Origin: Streptomyces sp. GKU 895
Lineage (GTDB): Bacteria; Actinomycetota; Actinomycetes; Streptomycetales; Streptomycetaceae
DNA length: 47,367 nt
Reading direction: 5' to 3'
Assembly (NCBI GenBank): GCA_002027195.1
Contig: MWJO01000062.1
Coordinates: forward strand, 1-47,367
In this document: positions 17,695 through 25,661 of the stretch, one piece after another
Numbering within the stretch: position 1 is the stretch's first letter
Layout of the letters: every line of letters starts with the position of its first letter
Program-made: the position numbers and the translations under genes
The notes under the pieces: generated by a model
Databases searched by the model: none
What the model was told of the DNA's origin: nothing
What the model saw: only the letters and a program-made list of their open reading frames with translations

Positions 17695-18780
17695 CTACTG
17701 CCGCAGCGCCCACCCTCGCTCCCGCAGAGCCGCAGCGAGCACCGGCGCCGTCTGCGGCTCCACCATCAGCTGCACCAGGCCCGCCTGCTGCCCGGTCGCG
17801 TGCTCGATGCGGACGTCCTCGATGTTGACCCCGGCCCGTCCCGCGTCCGCGAAGATGCGGGCCAGCTGACCGGGCTGGTCGTCGATGAGGACGGCGACGA
17901 TCTCGTACGCCCGCGGCGCCGAGCCGTGCTTGCCGGGTACCCGCACCTGGCCGGCCTTCCCGCGCCGCAGGATGTCCTCGATGCCGACGGCGCCCGCGCC
18001 CCGCTTGGCCACGTCGGAGGACTGCAGCGCCCGCAGGGCCTGCACCGTCTCCTCCAGGTCGGCAGCGACGTCGGAGAGCAGGTCGGCGACCGGCCCCGGG
18101 TTGGCGGACAGGATGTCGACCCACATCCGGGGCTCGGAGGCGGCGATCCGGGTCACGTCACGGATGCCCTGCCCGCACAGCCGTACGGCGGACTCCTCGG
18201 CGTTCTCCAGGCGTGCGGCGACCATGTTGGAGACGAGGTGCGGCATGTGGGAGACCAGCGCCACCGCGCGGTCGTGGGCGTCGGCGTCCATGACCACCGG
18301 CACGGCACGGCAGTGCGAGACCAGCTCCAGGGCGAGGTTCAGCACCTCGGTGTCGGTGTCGCGGGTCGGCGTCAGCACCCAGGGGCGGCCCTCGAAGAGG
18401 TCGCCGGTCGCGGCCAGCGGGCCGGACTTCTCCCGGCCGGACATGGGGTGCGTGCCGATGTACGACGTGAGGTCCAGGCCCAGCGCCTCCAGCTCGCGGC
18501 GCGGACCGCCCTTGACGCTGGCCACGTCGATGTAGCCGCGGGCGAGGCCGCGCCCCATGGCGTCCGCGAGCACGCCGGCCACATGGGCGGGCGGGGCGGC
18601 GACGATCGCGAGGTCGACGGGCCCCTCGGGCGCCTCGTCGGTGCCGGCGCCGAGCGCGGCGGCGGTACGGGCCTGCTCGGGGTCGTGGTCGGAGAGGTGG
18701 ACGGTGACGCCCCGGCCGGCGAGCGCGAGCGCGGCGGAGGTGCCGATGAGTCCGGTGCCGATGACGAGTGCGGTTCTCAC
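17695..18780 (-). CDS. tyrA: Prephenate dehydrogenase
   Basis: 361 residues, GTG 18778-18780, overlapping the aroH stop by 4 bases (GTGA). Rossmann NAD(P) site VIGTGLIGTSAALALAGRG at the N-terminus, HPMSGREKSG for substrate binding with catalytic His, and DAHDRAVALVSHMPHLVS mid-protein. A C-terminal ACT domain (from ~285: YEIVAVLIDDQPGQLARIF, VNIEDVRIEH) probably gives feedback control by tyrosine. It converts prephenate to 4-hydroxyphenylpyruvate; aroH upstream makes the prephenate. Intact frame. Confidence 0.94.
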   Translation of the reverse strand: MRTALVIGTGLIGTSAALALAGRGVTVHLSDHDPEQARTAAALGAGTDEAPEGPVDLAIVAAPPAHVAGVLADAMGRGLARGYIDVASVKGGPRRELEALGLDLTSYIGTHPMSGREKSGPLAATGDLFEGRPWVLTPTRDTDTEVLNLALELVSHCRAVPVVMDADAHDRAVALVSHMPHLVSNMVAARLENAEESAVRLCGQGIRDVTRIAASEPRMWVDILSANPGPVADLLSDVAADLEETVQALRALQSSDVAKRGAGAVGIEDILRRGKAGQVRVPGKHGSAPRAYEIVAVLIDDQPGQLARIFADAGRAGVNIEDVRIEHATGQQAGLVQLMVEPQTAPVLAAALRERGWALRQ

Positions 18781-19145
18781 TGGGCGATGTCCTTGCGCAG
18801 AGCGGCGGCGGCACCGAGGTAGACGTGGTTGATCTCGGCGCGGGGCCGGTCGGACTCTATGTGCGCGAGGATCCGTACGACACGGGGCATGGCGCCCTCG
18901 ATGTCGAGTTCCTGGGCGCAGATCAGCGGTACGTCGGCGAATCCGGCGCCTAGCTTGCGGGCCGCGGCGGCCGGGAAGTCGCTGTGCAGGTCCGGCGTGG
19001 CCGTGAACCAGACGCTGATCAGATCGTCGGCAGTGAGGTCGTTCCGCTCCAGGACGGCGGTGAGAAGGGCTCCGACCTGCTCGTCCATGTGACCGGCCTC
19101 GTCCCGTTCGAGCTGGACGGCGCCCCGGACCGCTCGTACCGCCAC
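18777..19145 (-). CDS. aroH: Chorismate mutase, AroH class
   Basis: 122 residues, GTG 19143-19145 with AAGGAG seven bases upstream. AVRAVRGAVQLERDEAGHMD at the start, then LISVWFTATPDLHSDFPA, CAQELDIEGAMPRVVRILAH and NHVYLGAAAALRKD match the trimeric AroH chorismate mutase (Arg near residue 7, Glu in the CAQELD block, Arg in PRVVRI). It turns chorismate into prephenate for Phe/Tyr. First gene of the run with tyrA; a 7-bp inverted repeat lies just upstream. Confidence 0.93.
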   Translation of the reverse strand: MAVRAVRGAVQLERDEAGHMDEQVGALLTAVLERNDLTADDLISVWFTATPDLHSDFPAAAARKLGAGFADVPLICAQELDIEGAMPRVVRILAHIESDRPRAEINHVYLGAAAALRKDIAQ

Positions 19146-19161
19146 GGCGATGCTCCTTGCT

Positions 19162-19183
19162 GATGTACGGCCATTGGTACATC
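19162..19183. promoter_or_regulatory. 7-bp inverted repeat upstream of aroH
   Basis: GATGTAC (19162-19168), 8-base spacer, GTACATC (19177-19183), perfect, 17 bases before the aroH start and next to its ribosome site. Could be an operator or a 5' hairpin modulating translation of aroH-tyrA. Confidence 0.45.
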
Positions 19184-19201
19184 CAGCCTAGTCAGCCCGC
19201 G

Positions 19202-19230
19202 GGGGGGCGGGTGCCTGGCGCCCGCCCCCT
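19202..19230 (-). terminator. GC-rich hairpin after the YidB-like gene
   Basis: GGGGGCGGG (19203-19211) pairs with CCCGCCCCC (19221-19229), loop 9 bases, with one more G-T pair outside. It lies 18 bases past the stop of the minus-strand YidB-like gene and insulates it from aroH. Confidence 0.7.
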
Positions 19231-19247
19231 GAGACACCGGCGGTGCT

Positions 19248-19652
19248 CTAAACGGTCTGCTGACTGATGAGCTCCTCCAGGGAGGCGGGCACCTCGCCGT
19301 TCGGGGTCAGCCGGTCGACGGCCTGCGGCAGTTCCCGGGCGAGCGCGTCGGCGGCCTGGTCCGGGGAGACGCCGGCCTCCTCGGCCACCTGCCGGAGGGT
19401 GTCGTCGGGCAGCGCCTGCTGGATCTGGGTGCCGGTCACCGACTTGTTCTCGCCGCTGCCGAGCCAGGACTCCTTCTGCTCGGCGAGACCGGACTTGGCG
19501 AGGGTGTCGAGCAGCCCGCCCAGCGGGTTGCCGCCGTTGCCGCCCTGCTTGCCTAGGGCGGAGAGCAGCGCGCCCAGGATGTTTCCCCCGTCGGAGCTGC
19601 TGCCCGAGCCGAGCAGAGTGCCCAGCAGGCCGCCGAGATCGTTTCCCGCCAT
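19248..19652 (-). CDS. YidB-like (DUF937) protein
   Basis: 134 residues, ATG 19650-19652 with AAAGG nine bases before. Gly-rich first half (GNDLGGLLGTLLGSGS, ILGALLSALGKQGGN) followed by ESWLGSGENKSVTGTQIQQA, LRQVAEEAGVSPDQAADALA and ELPQAVDRLTPNGEVP. This is the DUF937/YidB layout, where the repeated helical domain resembles a DNA-binding or oligomerising fold of unknown role. No signal peptide. It stands alone between terminators and the redox cassette. Confidence 0.8.
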   Translation of the reverse strand: MAGNDLGGLLGTLLGSGSSSDGGNILGALLSALGKQGGNGGNPLGGLLDTLAKSGLAEQKESWLGSGENKSVTGTQIQQALPDDTLRQVAEEAGVSPDQAADALARELPQAVDRLTPNGEVPASLEELISQQTV

Positions 19653-19805
19653 GATCAAAAGCCTTTCGGGAGTGCGGACCCTGACAATGTCACCCGAATG
19701 TCACAGCTCCGCTACTTGGGGAGAAAACACACCGATGCGCCCCTGGACTCGGGGCCGGTGTTCCGCTCTCATGACAGGAAGCTCGCCTCGGGGGAGGCCC
19801 CTTTC

Positions 19806-20462
19806 ATGAAGCGTTCCGGACCGCTGCTCACTCTTCTCGCGGGTCTGCTGGTAGGCCTGTTCATGCTGTCGCTCAACGCGACGACGGGCGAGAAGAAGAC
19901 GTCGTCGTACGTGGAGGAGTCACCGAGCCCCAAGGCCTCACCGCCGCCGACGACCCAGTCTCCTTCTCCGTCCCCCTCGCCTTCGAAGTCGCCGATCCCG
20001 AACGCCGATTACGCCGGCCGCACCGACGACGACTCCTCGGCGGTCGCCGTTTCCCTGCGGGACGGCCGGGCGATCGCGTACTTCTGCGACGGCCACGACA
20101 AGGAGTCGTGGCTCAAGGGCGACGTCGAGGACGACGGCACGATGAAGCTCACCGGCAAGCACGGCGCCGAGCTGAACGGAACGCTCAAGGAGGGCAAGCG
20201 GATCAGCGGCACGGTCGACATCGGCGGCGGGCACTACAGGTTCACCGCGGACAAGGCGATCAAGCCGTCCGGTCTGTACCGGGCGACGGCGACCGTGCGG
20301 AGCGCGAAGTTCGACGGCGGCTGGATCGTCCTGAAGGACGGCACCCAGGTCGGCATCCTCACCAGGAACGGCAAGCCCTCCCCCGCACCCGAGATCGACC
20401 CCGCGACGGGCGCGGTGACGGTCGACGGCGAGCAGCTCACAGCCCGCCCCGTCACACCCTGA
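19806..20462 (+). CDS. Membrane-anchored extracytoplasmic protein of the redox cassette
   Basis: 218 residues, ATG 19806 with GGAGG eight bases before. One N-terminal membrane segment (LLTLLAGLLVGLFMLSLN), then a Ser/Pro-rich stalk (~32-65) and a globular outer domain with SSAVAVSLRDGRAIAYFCDG, ESWLKGDVEDDGTMKLTGK, GAELNGTLKEGKRISGTVD and ATVRSAKFDGGWIVLKDGT. The repeated beta strands suggest a small beta-sandwich. I know no named family. It is 31 bases ahead of the DUF6529-like gene, so it probably works with that protein and the Rieske protein. Confidence 0.75.
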   Translation: MKRSGPLLTLLAGLLVGLFMLSLNATTGEKKTSSYVEESPSPKASPPPTTQSPSPSPSPSKSPIPNADYAGRTDDDSSAVAVSLRDGRAIAYFCDGHDKESWLKGDVEDDGTMKLTGKHGAELNGTLKEGKRISGTVDIGGGHYRFTADKAIKPSGLYRATATVRSAKFDGGWIVLKDGTQVGILTRNGKPSPAPEIDPATGAVTVDGEQLTARPVTP

Positions 20463-20493
20463 TCGCCGCCTTCACACCCTCTGGGAGCCGACC

Positions 20494-21079
20494 ATGACCG
20501 TCGACCCGAACGCCGCCACGCAGGGATTCCCGAGTCCGCCCCCCCGACCACCACCGGCCGAGCGCGGCCCGCTATCTGGTCCCGGCCCTGGTGGCTGCCG
20601 CGGTGGCGGTCGCCCTCGGTGTGTACGGCAAGGTCCATGACCCGGCGGGCACCGCCTTCAACCTCGCCGGCTTCAGCAGCACGGGAGCCGTGAAGTCCTG
20701 GCTGGCGACGGTCGCGGTCTTCTTCGCGCTGGTCCAGCTCACCTCGGCGCTGATGCTGTACGGCAGGCTGCCCGGCCCGAGTTGGTCGGGCACCCTGCAC
20801 CGCTGGTCGGGCCGCGCGGCCTTCCTGGTGGCGGTGCCGGTGGCGGTGCACTGCCTCTACGCGCTCGGCTATCAGACGTACGAAACGCGCGTTTTCTGGC
20901 ACTCCCTCCTGGGTTGCTTCTTCTTCGGGGCCTTCAGTGCCAAGATGCTCCTGCTCCGCTCGGAGCGTCTTCCCAACTGGCTGCTGCCGGTCGTCGGCGG
21001 GCTCGTCTTCGCCGCGCTCACGATCATCTGGCTGACCTCCGCCCTCTGGTTCTTCCGCACTTTCGGAGTGACGACATGA
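20494..21079 (+). CDS. DUF6529-like five-helix membrane protein with conserved His, frameshifted
   Basis: ATG 20494 with GGGAG upstream. A run of seven C at 20539-20545 appears one too long; with six, the frame reads PDHHRPSAARYLVPALVAAA and the protein is 194 residues. Five membrane segments are visible. Histidines sit at helix ends and in helices: LHRWSGRAAF, PVAVHCLYALGY and FWHSLLGCFFFG. This is reminiscent of b-type haem membrane proteins, although haem binding is inference. The stop overlaps the Rieske gene start (ATGA), so the two are translationally coupled and probably form a complex. Confidence 0.75.
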
Positions 21080-21489
21080 CGATGCAAGGCCCGACGCGGC
21101 GTTCGGTGCTCCTCGCGACGGGCGCGGCGGCGTTCACCGTGGGGTGCAGTGAGTACGGCGACGAGAACGACTCCGGCTCCGACACCGTCGAGGCCTCCCC
21201 CGGTACCGAGTTGGCGAGCACGAGCGACATCCCGGTGGGCGGCGGCAAGATCTTCAAGGACGAGAAGGTCGTCGTCACCCAGCCGGAGAAGGGCGAGTTC
21301 AAGGCCTTCACCAACATCTGCACCCACCAGCAGTGCCCGGTGGCGAGCGTCTCGGGCGGCACCATCAACTGCAACTGCCACGGCAGCAAGTTCAGCATCA
21401 AGGACGGCTCGGTGGCCCACCCACCGGCGACCCAGCCGCTGGCCGAGAAGAAGATCACGGTCGAGGGCGACTCGATCCGGCTCGCCTAG
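21076..21489 (+). CDS. Tat-exported Rieske [2Fe-2S] lipoprotein
   Basis: 137 residues, ATG 21076. Twin-arginine signal PTRRSVLLATGAAAFTVGCS with a Cys at 24 in a lipobox-like place, so probably a Tat lipoprotein on the outer face. Rieske boxes: CTHQQCPV (ligands C82 and H84, disulfide C87) and CNCHGSKF (ligand C99, disulfide C101, ligand H102). It would carry one electron at a time. No cytochrome b or c1 genes are nearby, so it is not the bc1 Rieske subunit; its partner is likely the coupled five-helix membrane protein upstream. Confidence 0.92.
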   Translation: MTMQGPTRRSVLLATGAAAFTVGCSEYGDENDSGSDTVEASPGTELASTSDIPVGGGKIFKDEKVVVTQPEKGEFKAFTNICTHQQCPVASVSGGTINCNCHGSKFSIKDGSVAHPPATQPLAEKKITVEGDSIRLA

Positions 21490-21493
21490 TCCC

Positions 21494-22513
21494 CTAGTCC
21501 CACAGGGCTCCGAGCGTCACCAGCTCGCTCTGGTACTCGATCCGGTCCGCCCACTCCACGGGCCAGGCGTCGGCCCCGTGGTACGCCCCCGCGAACGCGC
21601 CCGTCAGACAGGCGATCGAGTCGGAGTCGCCGGAGCTGCACGCGGCCCGCCGCAGTGCCGTCACCGGCTCGTCGACGAAGAGCAGGAAGCACAACAGCCC
21701 GGTCGCCAGGGCCTCTTCGGCGATCCAGCCCGCGCCGGTGGCCAGACAGGGGTCGGTCTCCGGCGAGACGGTACGGACGGCGTCCCGCAGCCGGTCCAGG
21801 ATCGCCAGGCACTCGTCCCAGCCGCGTGCGATGAAGTGCTCGGGCGTGGGGTCCTGGCTCCGCGTCCACAGGTCGCCGAGCCAACGCTCCTGGTAGCGGG
21901 TGCGGTTGTCGAGGGCGTACGACCGCAGCAGCCCGATCAGCCCGGTCGGCTCGGCCCCCTGGGCGAGCAGCCGTACGGCGTGCGCGGTGAGGTCGGAGGC
22001 GGCGAGCGCGGTGGGGTGCCCGTGGGTGAGCGCGGACTGCAACTGGGCGGCGCCGGACCGCTGTTCGTCGCTCAGTCCGGGGGCGAGGCCGATGGGGGCG
22101 ACGCGCATGTTGGCGCCGCAGCCCTTGGAATGGATCTGGCTGGCGTCCTGCCAGAGCCGGCTCTGGTCCTTCAGCATCTCGCAGGCGGTCAGACATGTGC
22201 GCCCCGGTGCCCGGTTGTTCTCCGGGGACTGGTACCAGTCCACGAACTCCTCGCGCAGCGGCCGCTCCAGCCGCAGCGGGCCGAGCAGCCCACGGTCCAT
22301 GGCGGTCCGCAACCCGCGCCCGAGGGCGAGCGTCATCTGGGTGTCGTCGGAGACGAAGGCCCGCTGCGGCAGCGGCATCTCCCGCCACGGCCCGTACTTG
22401 GCGAGGATCGAGGGGACGTCGTTGAACTCGGTCGGAAAGCCGAGCGCGTCCCCGAGGGCGAGCCCGATCAGCGTGCCGGTCGCGGCGCGTTTCCTGACGG
22501 TGGTGGCGGTCAT
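21494..22513 (-). CDS. ADP-ribosylglycohydrolase (DraG family)
   Basis: 339 residues, ATG 22511-22513, overlapping the NUDIX stop by 4 bases. Family signatures: GTLIGLALGDALGFPTEF, SDDTQMTLALGRGL (Mg-binding Thr/Asp/Asp region), GCGANMRVAPIGL and CSSGDSDSIACLTGAFAGAY (second Asp-x-Asp metal site). It hydrolyses ADP-ribose from modified proteins or small molecules. Coupling to an NrtR-like NUDIX regulator suggests that ADP-ribose is both product and signal. The frame stays open back into the NUDIX gene only because of a 2-base indel there; I do not call a fusion. Ends 4 bases from the Rieske stop, tail to tail. Confidence 0.88.
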   Translation of the reverse strand: MTATTVRKRAATGTLIGLALGDALGFPTEFNDVPSILAKYGPWREMPLPQRAFVSDDTQMTLALGRGLRTAMDRGLLGPLRLERPLREEFVDWYQSPENNRAPGRTCLTACEMLKDQSRLWQDASQIHSKGCGANMRVAPIGLAPGLSDEQRSGAAQLQSALTHGHPTALAASDLTAHAVRLLAQGAEPTGLIGLLRSYALDNRTRYQERWLGDLWTRSQDPTPEHFIARGWDECLAILDRLRDAVRTVSPETDPCLATGAGWIAEEALATGLLCFLLFVDEPVTALRRAACSSGDSDSIACLTGAFAGAYHGADAWPVEWADRIEYQSELVTLGALWD

Positions 22514-23236
22514 GCGGGGCGTCCTTCCCGGGACGGTCGGAGGAGGGGCGGGTGCAGGGCGGTGGCCGGTCCCGCGCGGTAGAGAGCCGCCGGTTTGCCG
22601 CGGCCGCCGGTCGAACCGGGCGGCGCCGGGGACCTGTTCGACGAAGCCGGGCGTGGCGAGCACCTTGCGGCGGAAGTTGGGCCGGTCGAGCGTGGTGCCC
22701 CACACCGTCTCGTAGACCTGCTGGAGCTCGCCGAGGGTGAACTCGGCCGGGCAGAAGGCGGTGGCGAGGCAGCTGTACTCCAGCTTGGCGCCGACCCGTT
22801 CATGGGCGTCGGCGAGGATGCGGTCGTGGTCGAAGGCGAGCGGCCGGGCGCTGTCGTACGGCACCCAGCGGGCGTCGGCCGCGTCGCTGCCGCCGTACGG
22901 TTCGGGCGCGTCGGGCAGCAGCGCGGCGAAGGCGACGGAGACGACCCGCATCCGGGGGTCGCGGTCGGGCTCGCTGTAGGTGCGCAGTTGCTCCAGGTGC
23001 AGCCCGGAGACGTCGACCAGGCCGGTCTCCTCGGCGAGTTCACGCCGGGCGGCCGTCTCCGCGGACTCGGCCGGCTGCACGAAGCCGCCGGGCAGCGCCA
23101 GATGTCCGGCGTACGGCTCCTGTCCGCGCTCGACGAGCAGGACGTGCAGGGCCCCCCCGCGGACGGTGAGGACGGCGAGGTCGACGGTGACGGCGAAGGG
23201 TTCGTAGGCGTGCTTGTCGTACTCGGTCACCTTCAC
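22510..23236 (-). CDS. NrtR-like NUDIX transcriptional regulator, frameshifted
   Basis: GTG 23234-23236 with AAGGAGG just upstream. Residues ~10-150 are a NUDIX domain with an intact box, GGFVQPAESAETAARRELAE followed by ETG. From ~150 a winged-helix region follows (FTLGELQQVYETVWG, PNFRRKVLATPGFVEQV). Near 22600-22611 two G seem lost; corrected, the tail reads FDRRGRGKPAALYRAGP and ends at 22510 for 242 residues, overlapping the glycohydrolase ATG. This two-domain layout is that of NrtR, which controls NAD metabolism and is released from DNA by ADP-ribose. Unlike many NrtRs the catalytic box is kept, so hydrolase activity is also possible. Confidence 0.82.
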
Positions 23237-23249
23237 CCCCCCTCCTTTA

Positions 23250-23266
23250 ATAGTCAGTACGACTAT
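23250..23266. promoter_or_regulatory. NrtR-type operator between divergent genes
   Basis: ATAGTC (23250-23255), AGTAC, GACTAT (23261-23266), a perfect 6-bp-arm inverted repeat. It lies 13 bases before the NUDIX start and 11 before the DUF72 start. TATAGT on the minus strand (23267-23262) and TATAAA on the plus strand (23264-23269) look like -10 boxes inside or next to it, so one bound regulator could shut both genes. The TAGTC/GACTA half-sites resemble what I remember of NrtR sites. Confidence 0.65.
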
Positions 23267-23277
23267 AAAGAGGCGGG

Positions 23278-24318
23278 GTGAGTTCGCACAACCCGGGTAA
23301 CCGCATCCGCATGGGCGAGATCCTCGTAGGCACGTGTTCGTGGACCGACCGGGCGTTGACCGGCAGCGGCTGGTATCCGCCGGGACGGCGGGACGCCGAG
23401 GGGCGGCTGCGGCACTACGCCGAGCGGTTCCCGGTCGTCGAGGTCGACTCGGCCTACTACGCGCTGCCGAACGCCCGCACCAGCGCCCTGTGGGCGGAGC
23501 GGACGCCGGCCGGCTTCGTCTTCGACGTGAAGGCGTTCTCGCTGCTCACCGGTCATCCGACCCGGAGCGCGGTGATGCCGGACGGGCTGCCCGCCGACCC
23601 CGGGAACCCGGCGGTGCTCGACGCGGTGTGGGCGCGCTTCACCGAGGCGATCGAGCCGCTGCGGGCGGCCGGCCGGCTCGGCGCGGTGCTGTTCCAGTTC
23701 CCGCCCTGGTTCCGTCCGGGGCGGCGGGCCGGGGCGTTCCTGCGGGAGTGCGCCGAGCGGACCGCCGGCTGGCCCGTCTCCGTGGAGTTCCGGCACCCCG
23801 GCTGGTGGCGCAGCGAGTGGGCGGACGTGACCGCCGCCCTGCTCGCCCGGTACGGCATGGCGGCGGTGGCCGTCGACATGACACAGACGCTCCCCTCCTC
23901 GATCCCGCCCGTCGCTCCCGTCACCTCACGGCGGCTGTCCGTGGTCCGCTTCCACGGCCGCAGCGCGTCCTGGGGCACGGGGAGCAAGGAGGACCGGTTC
24001 CGGTACGAGTACCAGGAGGCCGAACTCGCCGAGTGGCTGCCCCGGTTGCGCTCCCTGGCCGGGCGGGTCGACGCGCTGCACGTGCTGTTCAACAACTGCT
24101 GCGGCACCGCGGCCGTCCGTGCCGCCGAGACCATGCGGCACCTGCTGGCACAGGGCGCCCATGTCCCGGCGCACGGGAGGCTCACTCCGCGGCGGCCCGG
24201 GACGGCGCGAACACCGCCACGACGGCACCGACCGCCGCGATGCCCGCCGCCGCCCAGAGCGCCGGTCCGCAGCCGTCGAGGAAGTCGGTCCGCGAGCCGT
24301 AGCCGCCGTACGTCGTGA
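23278..24318 (+). CDS. DUF72 family protein
   Basis: Up to 346 residues. GTG 23278 has AAGAGG close by; ATG 23311 (MGEILVGTCSWTDRAL) is the start typical of homologues, so the first 11 residues are uncertain. The DUF72 (PF01904) TIM-barrel signatures are present: GTCSWTDRALTGSGWYPPGR, FPVVEVDSAYYALPN, GAVLFQFPPWF, VEFRHPGWW and VLFNNCCGTAAVRAAE. Biochemical role of the family is unknown. It is divergent from the NUDIX regulator and shares its operator region. The last ~50 residues are Pro/Arg-rich, overlap the MFS gene by 137 bases and are probably not native; the true end may be near 24170. Confidence 0.82.
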   Translation: MSSHNPGNRIRMGEILVGTCSWTDRALTGSGWYPPGRRDAEGRLRHYAERFPVVEVDSAYYALPNARTSALWAERTPAGFVFDVKAFSLLTGHPTRSAVMPDGLPADPGNPAVLDAVWARFTEAIEPLRAAGRLGAVLFQFPPWFRPGRRAGAFLRECAERTAGWPVSVEFRHPGWWRSEWADVTAALLARYGMAAVAVDMTQTLPSSIPPVAPVTSRRLSVVRFHGRSASWGTGSKEDRFRYEYQEAELAEWLPRLRSLAGRVDALHVLFNNCCGTAAVRAAETMRHLLAQGAHVPAHGRLTPRRPGTARTPPRRHRPPRCPPPPRAPVRSRRGSRSASRSRRTS

Positions 24319-25617
24319 AGACCGCCGCGGCCACGGCGACGCCGAAGACCCCGCCGAGCTCGCGCAGCGCGTTGTTGACGCCGGCCGCCACACCCGCGTC
24401 GCCCAGGGGGACGGCGGAGGTCACGGCGTTGGCCACGCTCGGGAACACCATGGAGATGCCGACGCCCGCGACGATCAGCGGGCCGACGAGGCTGCCGTAG
24501 CCGACGCCGGGTTCGACCTGCCAGGCCAGCAGGGCGAGCCCGATGCCCTGGAGCAGCAGGCCGGCCAGCATGAACGGCCGGGTGCCGTACCGGTCGGCGA
24601 GGGCGCCCGCGATCGGGGAGATCAGCAGCGGGGTGGCGTTCCAGACGAGGATGCGCACCCCGGACTCCAAGGGGTCGTAGCCGAGCCCGGTCTGGAAGAA
24701 CTGGGTCATCATGAACAGGGCGCCGATCAGCGAGGCGAAGCCCAGGAAGGCCGCCGCGTTGGCCGTGGAGAACCGGCGGTTCCTGAAGTGGGCGAGGCTC
24801 AGCATCGGATACCGGGCGCCCTTGTGCTCCCACCTCAGGAAGGCGGCCACGAAGACGATCCCGGCGGCCAGGGTGGCGAGGACCTCCGCACTCCCCCAGC
24901 CCGCCTCGGGAGCCCGCACCGGCGCCCAGGCGAGGCCGGTCAGCCCGACGGCGGCCAACACCAGGCCGACGATGTCGAGGTGGGGCGCGGCCCGAAACTC
25001 TCGGTGAGTTTGCGGGCGGCCAGGGGCAGCATCGCCAGCCCGAGGGGCACGTTGAGCCAGAAGATCCACTGCCAGGACAGGCCTTCGGTCACGGCCCCGC
25101 CCAGCACGGGCCCCGCGGCCACGCCGAGCCCGGTGACCCCGCCCCACACGCCGATCGCCACGCCCCGCTTCTCGGCCGGGAACGCCTCGCTGATCAGGGT
25201 GAGGGTGAGGGGCAGGAGGACGGCGGCGCCGGCGCCCTGCACCACTCGGGCGGCGATGAGCTGGCCGGAGTCGCCGGCGAGGCCCGCGGCGGCCGAGGCC
25301 AGCGTGAAGACGGCCAGGCCGGTCACGTACATCCGCCGCCGCCCGAACCGGTCGCCGAGCGCGGCACCGGTCAGGGTGAGGCAGGCGAAGACGAGGTTGT
25401 AGGCGTTGATCGTCCATTCCAGCTGGGACAGGCTCGCCCCGAAGTCGGCCTGGAGCGCGGGCAGCGCGGTGGCGACGACCACGATGTCGAGGGCGCACAG
25501 CAGGGCACCGAGCCCGGCGAGGGCGACGGTCCAGACGCGGTGGGGTGGTGCGGGTGGGGCATGGGTTTCCCGGAGGGGGACTTCGAGCGCTTCGGCCGTT
25601 TCGGTCGTTTCGGTCAT
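24182..25617 (-). CDS. MFS drug exporter, DHA2 (EmrB/QacA) type, frameshifted
   Basis: ATG 25615-25617 with GGAAGG nine bases upstream. One G of a run at 24991-24994 seems lost; adding it gives LTESFGAAPHLDIVGLVLAA and 478 residues. Twelve to fourteen membrane helices. Motif A is GAALGDRFGRRRMYVTG; motif B/C region reads QLIAARVVQGAGAAVLLPLT and GVWGGVTGLGVAAGPVLGG. The family expels toxic compounds using the proton gradient. No TetR or MarR regulator is adjacent. Its 3' end overlaps the DUF72 frame. Confidence 0.87.
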
Positions 25618-25661
25618 TGTGGTGCCTTCCGTGAGTGTCGTTCACGGAAGGCAGACCGGGC

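Noticed and set aside
21494..23236. A natural NUDIX-ADP-ribosylglycohydrolase fusion of 580 residues
   Set aside because: A 2-base correction at ~22605 restores a typical NrtR tail (KPAALYRAG) that ends in an ATGA overlap with a well-placed glycohydrolase start.
24119..25402. Long plus-strand frame over the MFS gene
   Set aside because: Mirror frame of the exporter; no ribosome site, no recognisable motif, composition of a shadow.
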